Assembly: GCA_051011415.1 (NCBI GenBank) | Contig: JBPCTY010000114.1 | Coordinates: 1-9,743, forward strand | Direction: 5' to 3' | Source of the DNA: SZUA-442 sp051011415 | Lineage (GTDB): Bacteria > Actinomycetota > Acidimicrobiia > Spongiisociales > UBA5794 | Length of the DNA: 9,743 nt | Part shown: in pieces, positions 1 to 5,025 of the stretch | Numbering within the stretch: the stretch's first letter is position 1 | How the letters are laid out: each line of letters starts with the position of its first letter | The notes under the pieces: generated by a model | What the model was told of the DNA's origin: nothing | The model's input: only the letters and a program-made list of their open reading frames with translations | Databases searched by the model: none | Program-made: the position numbers and the translations under genes

Positions 1-177
1 GAGACTGCGCCAGCGGCCTTCATCCTGACCGAGCCCGATGGGATCCTTGCGGTTGGGGCTCATGTCGGTTCGATGCTGTACGGGGTCCATTGCCCAATCG
101 TTGTGACCGCCGTGCCACCGAGCGGCGTAGGCAAGGTGACCGTCAGCGACGGTGTGGTGACCGCCGGACCGTCATGA
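1..177 (+). CDS. C-terminal end of probable aconitase X swivel-domain (DUF126) protein, partial
   Basis: Frame 1 is open from the first base to a TGA at 175-177, giving the last 58 residues of a protein whose start lies left of the window. The segment APAAFILTEPDGILAVGA, followed by LYGVHCPIVV and a short glycine- and valine-rich tail, resembles the C-terminal part of the DUF126 swivel domain. That domain is the small subunit of aconitase X-type hydro-lyases and usually sits beside a DUF521 large subunit. The match is from memory of the family pattern over a short stretch, so the assignment is tentative. That the reading frame is coding is better supported: it is open, has normal composition, and ends 30 bases before the next gene on the same strand. 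Confidence 0.5.
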   Translation, partial: ETAPAAFILTEPDGILAVGAHVGSMLYGVHCPIVVTAVPPSGVGKVTVSDGVVTAGPS

Positions 178-207
178 CCCCCCTGGCGCGGTCCCTACCA
201 TCGTTCC
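174..207 (+). promoter_or_regulatory. Candidate leaderless promoter of the ygfZ-like gene
   Basis: TACCAT at 196-201 fits the actinobacterial -10 pattern TANNNT. Sixteen bases upstream, ATGACC (174-179) matches four of six positions of TTGACA. The start codon at 208 lies six bases after the -10 box, where transcription should begin, and no Shine-Dalgarno sequence is present in between. The mRNA would therefore start at or within a base of the ATG. The -35 box overlaps the stop codon of the preceding gene. Confidence 0.5.
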
Positions 208-1095
208 ATGGAACGCCTCGCAGCCAGCCAGACTGAGCGGGATGTAGTGATCGCTCGAGGTACCGATGCGATTGAGTACCTCCAGAGCCAGCTCACCCAG
301 GATGTAGACGCGCTCGCATTGGGCGAATCAGCTTGGACCTTTCTCTTGACGCCGAAGAGTGAGGTCGTTGTTCTTGCGAGGGTGACGAAGGCGGCTGATG
401 AGATGGTGCTGCTCGACGTTGAGGAAGGATTCGGTGCAACCATCGCTGAGCGCATCGATGGACTTCTCTTCCGGACGGACGTGTCTTTCGAGACGACGAC
501 TTGGACATCCGTGTCGTACCGCGGCACAGGTTCTCAGCAGATCGAAAGTCCTGGAGCTCCGATACGCATGGAGACGCCGTGGCCTGGGGACGATGGACTC
601 GATGTTGTTGGGCCGGATGTCACGCCCGATTCTTCAGCTGAGTTGATCAGCACGGAGGAGCTGGACTCGCTCCGGATACGCGTCGGGTGGCCGGCGATGG
701 CTGACTTTGATGACAAGACCACGCCGGCTATGACCGGGATCGTTTCCCACACCGTGTCGTTCACCAAGGGCTGTTACACGGGGCAGGAGTTCGTTGCCCG
801 CGTGCACTACCGCGAGGCGGCTCCGCCGCGCCGATTGGTACAGGTCGGGTTCCACCCATGTGCCAAGCCAGAGGCCGGAGATCCGATGCTTCTTGACGAC
901 ACAGAAGTTGGCGAGCTGACCACGGTGTCAAACCATCTCCCGCTTGCGCTCGGCTATCTCAAACGGTCAGTCGATGTCCCCCAAGAAGGTTTCGTCGACG
1001 GTTCACCCGTGTGCATAGGGGAGCTGCCAGCCTCCCAATACACACGAGAACCCAGAACATCGCCAAACAAGGTGTCACCACTCACGCTCGGCTAG
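208..1095 (+). CDS. ygfZ: YgfZ/GcvT-like folate-binding protein
   Basis: This 295-residue protein carries the family signature KGCYTGQE at residues 187-194, preceded by VSF and followed by VARVHYRE, as in YgfZ (COG0354/IBA57 relatives). YgfZ binds tetrahydrofolate through a GcvT-type fold and helps assemble or repair certain iron-sulfur enzymes; the conserved Cys is C189 here. The N-terminal part (GTDAIEYLQSQLTQDV, residues 18-33) matches the GcvT-fold opening, and the length is close to that of bacterial YgfZ. The ATG at 208 was chosen because a good -10 box lies six bases upstream and the usual N-terminal domain begins right after it. The gene converges on the VOC gene with 15 bases between the stop codons. 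An aminomethyltransferase (GcvT) is unlikely, because the protein is too short and has the YgfZ Cys motif. Confidence 0.88.
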   Translation: MERLAASQTERDVVIARGTDAIEYLQSQLTQDVDALALGESAWTFLLTPKSEVVVLARVTKAADEMVLLDVEEGFGATIAERIDGLLFRTDVSFETTTWTSVSYRGTGSQQIESPGAPIRMETPWPGDDGLDVVGPDVTPDSSAELISTEELDSLRIRVGWPAMADFDDKTTPAMTGIVSHTVSFTKGCYTGQEFVARVHYREAAPPRRLVQVGFHPCAKPEAGDPMLLDDTEVGELTTVSNHLPLALGYLKRSVDVPQEGFVDGSPVCIGELPASQYTREPRTSPNKVSPLTLG

Positions 1096-1107
1096 TGGCC
1101 CAGCCGA
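1088..1107. terminator. Weak dyad between convergent genes, possible bidirectional terminator
   Basis: TCGGCT (1088-1093) and AGCCGA (1102-1107) are perfect inverted repeats around an 8-base loop, spanning the stop codon of the YgfZ-like gene and the gap before the VOC stop. There is no T-tract on either strand. Position suits a shared terminator but the structure is short. Confidence 0.25.
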
Positions 1108-1110
1108 TCG

Positions 1111-1470
1111 CTAGTGCAACGGCGTGACGCAGAATTCGTTGCCTTCGGGATCGGCCAGGATGGTCCAGTGGAAGGCACTTGACTCGTGGTCCTCAAGTCG
1201 TGATCCACCGAGGCGCTGGACCTTTGCAATGAAGGCCTCCGGATCCTCGTGCATCAGATCAAGGTGGAGCCGGTTCTTCACGACCTTGTCCTCTGGCACC
1301 CGTTGGAACGCCAGGCGGGCCTTGTTCCCTGGGATCGGGCTGCAGAAGATGAAGTTTGGGTAGCGCTCGGCGATCTCGACGCCGACCGTTTCAGACCAGA
1401 ACGCTGCGAGGGCATCAATGTCGTGTCCATCAATCATGATGGCTCCGAGCTGTGCCGATGCGTCGGTCAT
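1111..1470 (-). CDS. VOC-family (glyoxalase/bleomycin-resistance-like) protein
   Basis: This is a 119-residue protein of the vicinal oxygen chelate fold, closest in pattern to the small glyoxalase-like domain group common in actinobacteria. The opening strand and helix GAIMIDGHDIDALAAFWSET (residues 9-28), the central RLHLDLMHED (67-76, with H69) and the ending LADPEGNEFCV (105-115, with E112) mark the two beta-alpha-beta-beta-beta repeats. His and Glu at such places often bind a metal in this fold. The substrate is unknown, and such proteins range from isomerases and dioxygenases to drug-binding proteins. Its ATG overlaps the TGA of the dCTP deaminase gene as ATGA (1467-1470), so it is almost certainly cotranslated with that gene. 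No strong Shine-Dalgarno is visible, which fits translational coupling. Confidence 0.82.
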   Translation of the reverse strand: MTDASAQLGAIMIDGHDIDALAAFWSETVGVEIAERYPNFIFCSPIPGNKARLAFQRVPEDKVVKNRLHLDLMHEDPEAFIAKVQRLGGSRLEDHESSAFHWTILADPEGNEFCVTPLH

Positions 1471-2039
1471 GCGTCGCCGCCGAAGTCCTGATGCATCTGC
1501 GATGCGGTTGGTCCTCGCTGACCCTGGTATTTCGACCCAAGTTCTGGCGAGCCGTAGGGAAAGTCTGCTGGCGTACTCATCTGGTAGAAGCTGATCTGGC
1601 CGATTTTCATTTGCGGATAGATCGCGATGGGGAGATTGGCGACATTCGAGAGCTCCAGGGTCACCTGACCGGTGAACCCTGGATCAATGAAGCCAGCTGT
1701 TGAGTGGATCAGGAGACCAAGCCTGCCGAGCGATGACTTGCCTTCAAGCCTGGCGACGATGTCATCGGCAAGCCCCACGACCTCAAGGGTCGAGCCCAGG
1801 ACAAACTCGCCGGGGTGGAGGATGAACGGATCCTTCTCCGACGCAGTTACTCCAGTGGTCAGGTCGGCCTGAGGAGCCTTGGGATCGATGACGGCGTACT
1901 TGTGATTCTCGAACACCCGGAAGTTCGGGTCGCATCGCAGATCGACACTCGATGGCTGCACCATCGATTCCTCGTAGGGGTCGATCGTGATGCGGCCAGC
2001 TTCGATCGATTCCTTGATGGTGCGGTCAGAGAAGATCAT
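1467..2039 (-). CDS. dcd: dCTP deaminase, probably the bifunctional dUMP-forming type
   Basis: This enzyme deaminates dCTP; the bifunctional form also hydrolyses the dUTP product to dUMP, the precursor for thymidylate. The 190 residues equal the length of the Mycobacterium tuberculosis enzyme, and the sequence follows it closely. It has KSSLGRLGL at 101-109 (substrate-binding Ser and Arg), HSTAGFIDPGFTGQVTLEL at 112-130 containing the catalytic Glu (E129), and the C-terminal nucleotide-covering lid GSKYQGQRGPT at 168-178. The mycobacterial-type sequence around the active site is why I favour the dUMP-forming form over the monofunctional enterobacterial one; that choice is inference. The gene lies 46 bases after the DUF302 gene on the same strand and has its own candidate promoter, so it may be independent of the sulfur operon. 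Confidence 0.93.
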   Translation of the reverse strand: MIFSDRTIKESIEAGRITIDPYEESMVQPSSVDLRCDPNFRVFENHKYAVIDPKAPQADLTTGVTASEKDPFILHPGEFVLGSTLEVVGLADDIVARLEGKSSLGRLGLLIHSTAGFIDPGFTGQVTLELSNVANLPIAIYPQMKIGQISFYQMSTPADFPYGSPELGSKYQGQRGPTASQMHQDFGGDA

Positions 2040-2053
2040 GGGTTGCGATGGTA
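2040..2053 (-). promoter_or_regulatory. Candidate -10 element of dcd, short or no leader
   Basis: On the minus strand TACCAT (2053-2048) is followed by eight bases and then the dcd ATG. The core TACCATCG is the same octamer seen in front of the YgfZ-like gene. I see no convincing -35 box and no Shine-Dalgarno sequence, so a leaderless or nearly leaderless transcript is possible. This is a weaker case than the one at 174-207. Confidence 0.35.
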
Positions 2054-2085
2054 GTTCGGAGGCGGGAAGTGGGAGCTAGGCGTCT

Positions 2086-2487
2086 CTACGCAGTCTCAGG
2101 AACAGCGTCGAGGGCAGCGACCAGACTGGCCTTGGCCGATGTCGCAAGCTCGTTCATCTCTGCTGACTCCTCGACGGGGCTGAGCATTACGAACGGGTCG
2201 ACGATCGAAATGATCGTTCCGTCATCCGTCTGGGACAAGGTGACGTTGCATGGCAAGAGTAGACCGATCTGTTCATCATGGGTAAGGGCTGCATTTGCAA
2301 GTGCAGGCTTGCAGGCACCAAGGATCTTGTACGGCGAGCGATCGATGTCGAGTTTCTCCTTGAAGGTCGCTGCGACGTCTATCTCGGTGAGGACACCGAA
2401 TCCCTCGTTGGCGAGCGATTCGCGAATTGCTCCCTCGGCAGCATCCATGTCGAGTGCGGTCGTCTTTGTCATTCCGAGCTGGCTCAT
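2086..2487 (-). CDS. DUF302-domain protein
   Basis: This 133-residue protein is a single DUF302 domain (TT1751-like fold) of unknown biochemical role. The family pattern is clear: EGFGVLTEIDVAATFKEKL (28-46), YKILGACKPALANAAL (53-68) and IGLLLPCNVTL (74-84), then ISIVDPFVML (93-102). C59 and C80 sit at the positions where the family usually has Cys. The ATG at 2487 was chosen because AGAGGAG lies six bases upstream; a Met five codons later is a less likely start. It begins 26 bases after the rhodanese-lipoprotein stop, so it is the third gene of the operon starting at 3274. DUF302 genes often lie near rhodanese and sulfur-oxidation genes, so a part in handling reactive sulfur is plausible but unproven. 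Confidence 0.85.
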   Translation of the reverse strand: MSQLGMTKTTALDMDAAEGAIRESLANEGFGVLTEIDVAATFKEKLDIDRSPYKILGACKPALANAALTHDEQIGLLLPCNVTLSQTDDGTIISIVDPFVMLSPVEESAEMNELATSAKASLVAALDAVPETA

Positions 2488-2513
2488 GGTTGCTCCTCTG
2501 CTGGTGTCTTCGC

Positions 2514-2954
2514 TCAGGGAGCGACGACGGGATATCCGCTGGCGTACCAGTCCACGATGCCGCCGTCGATCTCGGTGACCTGCGTGAACCCCAGATCCTC
2601 GAACGTGTTCATGGATTGGCCAGAGCGGTTGCCCGATCTGCAGTACACAACGTAGGACGCATCCTTGTCGAGCTGGTCGAGTTGTGTCGCAAAGTCCGCT
2701 TCGTAGAAGTCGATGTTGACCGCGCCTTCGATGATGCCTTCGGAGAACTCTTCGGGCGTCCGGATGTCGAGCACCACGGCGTCGGGGTTCCCATTGAGAT
2801 ACGCAGCCGCTTCTTCGGAAGGAACGGTTTCGAGCATGGCCGCCGAGTCCGATCCGCCGCATCCGGCGAGCGCTGTTGCCGCAGCGACGGCAGCCATCAG
2901 AAGCATTGCCAGCCGAGTGCGGCTGCGAGCGAAGAGGGTGAGTCGGCCCATCAT
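2514..2954 (-). CDS. Rhodanese-domain lipoprotein
   Basis: This 146-residue protein has an N-terminal signal: arginines at residues 4-14, a hydrophobic stretch at 15-30, and the lipobox LAGC with C32 as the lipidated Cys. A single rhodanese domain follows. It contains AVVLDIRTPEEF (59-70), EGAVNIDF (76-83), the active-site loop CRSGNRSG (105-112) with catalytic C105, and GGIVDWYASGYP near the end. It should be anchored on the outer face of the membrane and move sulfane sulfur there; the donor and acceptor are unknown. Of the possible starts, the ATG at 2954 is preferred because it overlaps the stop of the upstream rhodanese as ATGATG and gives a normal signal peptide; a start at 2993 would lengthen the region before the signal. 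The DUF302 gene follows 26 bases downstream. Confidence 0.88.
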   Translation of the reverse strand: MMGRLTLFARSRTRLAMLLMAAVAAATALAGCGGSDSAAMLETVPSEEAAAYLNGNPDAVVLDIRTPEEFSEGIIEGAVNIDFYEADFATQLDQLDKDASYVVYCRSGNRSGQSMNTFEDLGFTQVTEIDGGIVDWYASGYPVVAP

Positions 2955-3274
2955 GCGCTTCCCGCAACCAATGGCAGCTCGGCCTTCTGCCATGCGATGA
3001 TTCCGCCAGAGACGTTGTGCGCTTCGATTCCTTGCGCCTCGAGGTACTTGGCAGCGTGGCTGGATCGGTTGCCGCTTCTGCAGAAGGCCAACACCTTCTT
3101 GCCTTGCAGTTGCGCGAGGTTGTCCGGGATGGTCTCAAGCTCGATGTGAATCGAGCCAGGAGGATGGCTCTCAGTCCGTTCCTTGTCGGTTCGGACGTCA
3201 ACGATGACGTAGCCGTCGTTGGTGGCCATGCCGTGTGCCTTCGTTACATCGACACTGTTCTTTCGTCTGAACAC
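2951..3274 (-). CDS. Small cytoplasmic rhodanese (single-domain sulfurtransferase)
   Basis: This protein has 107 residues and no signal peptide. It contains VIVDVRTDKER (residues 23-33), GSIHIELETIP and the active-site loop FCRSGNRSSHAA, with the catalytic Cys followed by RSGNRS as in GlpE-like single-domain rhodaneses, then GGIIAWQKAELPL. I place the start at GTG 3274. GGAGGA (3288-3283) lies eight bases upstream, and this start includes the VDVTKAHGMA segment that forms the first helix of the rhodanese fold; the later ATG at 3229 would cut it off. It is the first gene of a minus-strand operon (rhodanese, rhodanese lipoprotein, DUF302). Its control region is shared with the divergent CstB-like gene and contains the palindromic operator. 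It probably transfers sulfane sulfur to thiol carriers inside the cell. Confidence 0.9.
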   Translation of the reverse strand: MFRRKNSVDVTKAHGMATNDGYVIVDVRTDKERTESHPPGSIHIELETIPDNLAQLQGKKVLAFCRSGNRSSHAAKYLEAQGIEAHNVSGGIIAWQKAELPLVAGSA

Positions 3275-3306
3275 CGTCTGGATCCTCCGAGTATCGTTCA
3301 ACTGAC

Positions 3307-3341
3307 GACCACAAGATACCCTAGGGGGTATACTAGTGGTC
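3307..3341. promoter_or_regulatory. CstR/CsoR-type operator overlapping divergent promoters
   Basis: ATACCCTAGGGGGTAT (3316-3331) contains inverted repeats ATACCC and GGGTAT around TAGG. It nearly repeats the palindrome in front of the repressor gene. An outer pair, GACCAC (3307-3312) and GTGGTC (3336-3341), is centred within half a base of the inner one. The dyad covers candidate -10 boxes on both strands: TATACT (3329-3334, plus) for the CstB-like gene and TATCTT (3318-3313, minus) for the rhodanese operon. A repressor bound here would block both. CsoR-family operators are typically C-rich/G-rich palindromes of this kind. Neither promoter has a good -35 box. Confidence 0.75.
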
Positions 3342-3347
3342 CCGACT

Positions 3348-3361
3348 GAGGTGAGATCTTG
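3348..3361 (+). promoter_or_regulatory. Ribosome binding site deciding a TTG start
   Basis: GAGGTGAG (3348-3355) lies a few bases before TTG 3359-3361 and is the reason for calling this start. No ATG or GTG in frame nearby would preserve the first strand of the metallo-beta-lactamase fold. Confidence 0.7.
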
Positions 3362-4714
3362 CGCATCGATCTTTCGACAGATACAACTATCGCCTTCGCC
3401 CAACAGGTTACGACTGCGAGCCTCGGAGACCACTCCTACATCGTTGTGGTCGACGGCGAGGCTGCCGCAATCGACATTCAGCGTGACCTCGACAGGTTCG
3501 ACAATCTGCTTGATGGGTTGGATGTTGACTTGGTTGCAGTGTTTGAGACACACATCCACAACGACTACGTGTCCGGCGGCAAGCGGCTCGCCGACACTCA
3601 TGGCGCCACATACGTTCTTCCTGCGAACACCGGTGCTTCGTACCCGCACACTCCGCTGGCTGATCGGGAGTCAATTGCGCTCGGATCGTGGCGGCTTGAG
3701 GCGATGCATACGCCAGGTCACACCTTCAACCACACGTCATATGTGTTGATGTCGTCCGAAGGTCCGGTGGCAATCTTCTCGGGTGGCTCACTGTTGGTTG
3801 GAGCGGTGGGGAGATCAGATCTACTCGGTCCGGACCATACAGATGCACTGTTGGCCGATCAGTTTGCTTCTGCTCACCGCATCGCAGACCAGATCGCGGG
3901 CCCTTCACTTGTCGCTCCGACGCACGGCTCGGGATCGTTCTGTTCGGCATCGGCCGTATCAGACTCGGTGAGCACGATTGCGCTGGAGAAGCAGCGAAAT
4001 CCAGCGCTCCTCGCACCGGACGCCGAAACGTTCTCCGCTGCACAAAAGGCTGGGTATCTGGCGTATCCGTCGTACTACGCACACATGGGGCCAGCCAATC
4101 TCGAGCCGCTCGGAGCACCACCAGCGACAGAGTTACCAGTCGTGACCGATCTGGATTCGATAGCCGATGCCGTTGTCATCGATGTCAGACCCTTCGAGGA
4201 GTACGCGGAGGGTCACGTCGTCGGCTCGCTCTCGGTTCCCGTCTCGAACGATGCTGCGGTGTATCTCGGATGGGTGCTCCCATGGAACTCTGCGCTCATA
4301 CTGACAGGGGAGCCAACTGACATTGCGGAGGTGCGCCTGCAACTCGCACGAATCGGTTGGGACAACCTGGTTGGAGCCGTCGATCCGAGGTCGCTCGCGG
4401 ACATCGCTCGAGCACCGCTGGCGACGACCAACTGGGTGCGATGGTCGGAGTTCGATCTGGACGGTCCTCCGGTCGTCGATGTCCGTGATCGAATCGAGCA
4501 GGAGTCAGGTGTGATCCCTGAGGCGACAGCGGTGCATCTTTCCGACTTCGCCAAGAACGCAGAGAATTATGTGGACAGCGACGTCGTGATCCATTGCCAG
4601 AGTGGGTACCGGGCAGCGATCGCTGTTGGGTTCGCCGAGGCAGCCGGTGCGAACGTCACGGTCGTGCGCGACAACCTGTCGCGGGTTCCAGTACCGCTGA
4701 CCAAGCCCGTCTGA
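3359..4714 (+). CDS. cstB: CstB-like metallo-beta-lactamase/double-rhodanese fusion
   Basis: The 451 residues have the layout of staphylococcal CstB: a persulfide-dioxygenase-type metallo-beta-lactamase domain (about 1-245), a degenerate rhodanese domain (about 262-345, LILTGEPTD where an active-site Cys would sit) and an active rhodanese (about 358-449, CQSGYR loop with C413). CstB oxidises thiol persulfides to thiosulfate and sulfite. Metal-site residues that can be placed are H65 and H67 of HIHNDY, H121 of HTPGHT and H189 of PTHGSG. Two positions differ from ETHE1/CstB enzymes: the usual HxHxDH ends in Tyr (Y70), and the Asp of the FTGD motif, an iron ligand, is Gly (FSGG, G143). I recall actinobacterial homologues with the same changes, so this is probably a subfamily and not decay. 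Activity as a dioxygenase is therefore uncertain. The start is TTG with GAGGTGAG upstream. The promoter is covered by the operator. Confidence 0.88.
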   Translation: MRIDLSTDTTIAFAQQVTTASLGDHSYIVVVDGEAAAIDIQRDLDRFDNLLDGLDVDLVAVFETHIHNDYVSGGKRLADTHGATYVLPANTGASYPHTPLADRESIALGSWRLEAMHTPGHTFNHTSYVLMSSEGPVAIFSGGSLLVGAVGRSDLLGPDHTDALLADQFASAHRIADQIAGPSLVAPTHGSGSFCSASAVSDSVSTIALEKQRNPALLAPDAETFSAAQKAGYLAYPSYYAHMGPANLEPLGAPPATELPVVTDLDSIADAVVIDVRPFEEYAEGHVVGSLSVPVSNDAAVYLGWVLPWNSALILTGEPTDIAEVRLQLARIGWDNLVGAVDPRSLADIARAPLATTNWVRWSEFDLDGPPVVDVRDRIEQESGVIPEATAVHLSDFAKNAENYVDSDVVIHCQSGYRAAIAVGFAEAAGANVTVVRDNLSRVPVPLTKPV

Positions 4715-4729
4715 CAATCAGGACAGACG
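4708..4729. terminator. Dyad between convergent genes, possible bidirectional terminator
   Basis: CGTCTG (4708-4713) and CAGACG (4724-4729) form a perfect six-base inverted repeat across the ends of the CstB-like and CstR-like genes, whose stop codons are only three bases apart. A smaller alternative hairpin, CTGA-CAA-TCAG (4711-4721), lies inside. No T-tract is present, so a terminator role rests mainly on position. Confidence 0.3.
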
Positions 4730-4987
4730 AAGAAACATCTGCTCCATGCGCTCGGGTGAGTATCCCTGTTCGTCAGCGAGATCTGGATTCAGCCGACACT
4801 GCTCCATCGTTGCCGTGAAGAACTTGAATCCCGATCGACTCAAGGCCTTGTTGGCGGCAGCGAATTGAGTGAGCACGTCGTTGCACTCGCGGCCCTCTTC
4901 GACCATTGCTTGGATACCGCGGATCTGGCCTTCGACGCGACGTAAACGCTTGATGACTTCTTCACGGTCTTCTGTCGGTAGTTCCAT
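4718..4987 (-). CDS. cstR: CsoR-family repressor, CstR-like persulfide sensor
   Basis: This 89-residue all-helical repressor has the family features: EVIKRLRRVEGQIRGIQAMVE (10-30), whose basic face contacts DNA, then ECNDVLTQFAAANKAL (34-49). Copper-sensing CsoR binds Cu(I) with Cys-His-Cys (C36, H61 and C65 in M. tuberculosis). The aligned residues here are C35, T60 and C64: both cysteines kept, His missing. That is the CstR pattern, in which the two cysteines form a di- or trisulfide link after reaction with persulfide and DNA is released. The neighbouring CstB-like and rhodanese genes support this reading. Formaldehyde (FrmR) and nickel (RcnR) sensors use other His ligands. The gene has a palindrome over its own promoter, so autorepression is expected. 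It converges on the CstB-like gene and lies 38 bases after DUF4870. Confidence 0.9.
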   Translation of the reverse strand: MELPTEDREEVIKRLRRVEGQIRGIQAMVEEGRECNDVLTQFAAANKALSRSGFKFFTATMEQCRLNPDLADEQGYSPERMEQMFLRLS

Positions 4988-5022
4988 GACGCAATGATAC
5001 CCCTAGGGGGTATGAACAGAAA
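4988..5022 (-). promoter_or_regulatory. cstR promoter with autoregulatory operator, probably leaderless
   Basis: ATACCCCTAGGGGGTAT (4997-5013) has perfect half-sites ATACCCC and GGGGTAT around TAG. On the minus strand TATCAT (4999-4994) fits the -10 pattern and is followed by six bases and then ATG 4987, so transcription would start at the ATG. The operator overlaps the -10 box and the spacer to the -35 region; the -35 itself is poor (TTTCTG, 5022-5017). A bound repressor would occlude RNA polymerase. Confidence 0.75.
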
Positions 5023-5025
5023 GGT

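Noticed and set aside
2427..3149. 240-residue plus-strand frame opposite the rhodanese genes
   Set aside because: Both rhodanese active sites, a lipobox and the DUF302 start are on the minus strand. The plus-strand product has no recognisable motif.
2086..3201. Long 371-residue open frame ending in the DUF302 domain
   Set aside because: Its first two thirds run out of frame over the rhodanese lipoprotein and rhodanese genes and have Arg-rich shadow composition. The domain begins at ATG 2487, right after a strong ribosome site.
3307..3312. GACCAC as a -35 box for the CstB-like gene (with its mirror copy for the rhodanese operon)
   Set aside because: The spacing is suitable (16 and 17 bases), but the sequence does not resemble TTGACA. 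The symmetry is better explained as part of a protein-binding dyad.
2951..3649. Rhodanese frame extended to 232 residues
   Set aside because: The extension runs antisense through the operator and the start of the CstB-like gene. GTG 3274 with GGAGGA upstream gives a normal single-domain rhodanese.
3359..4714. Glyoxalase II (hydroxyacylglutathione hydrolase)
   Set aside because: Two rhodanese domains follow the metallo-beta-lactamase domain, and the binuclear zinc motif HxHxDH is not intact. CstB-like architecture fits better.
4718..4987. Copper-sensing CsoR
   Set aside because: The copper-ligand His is Thr (T60), and no copper transporter or chaperone gene lies nearby, whereas sulfur genes do.
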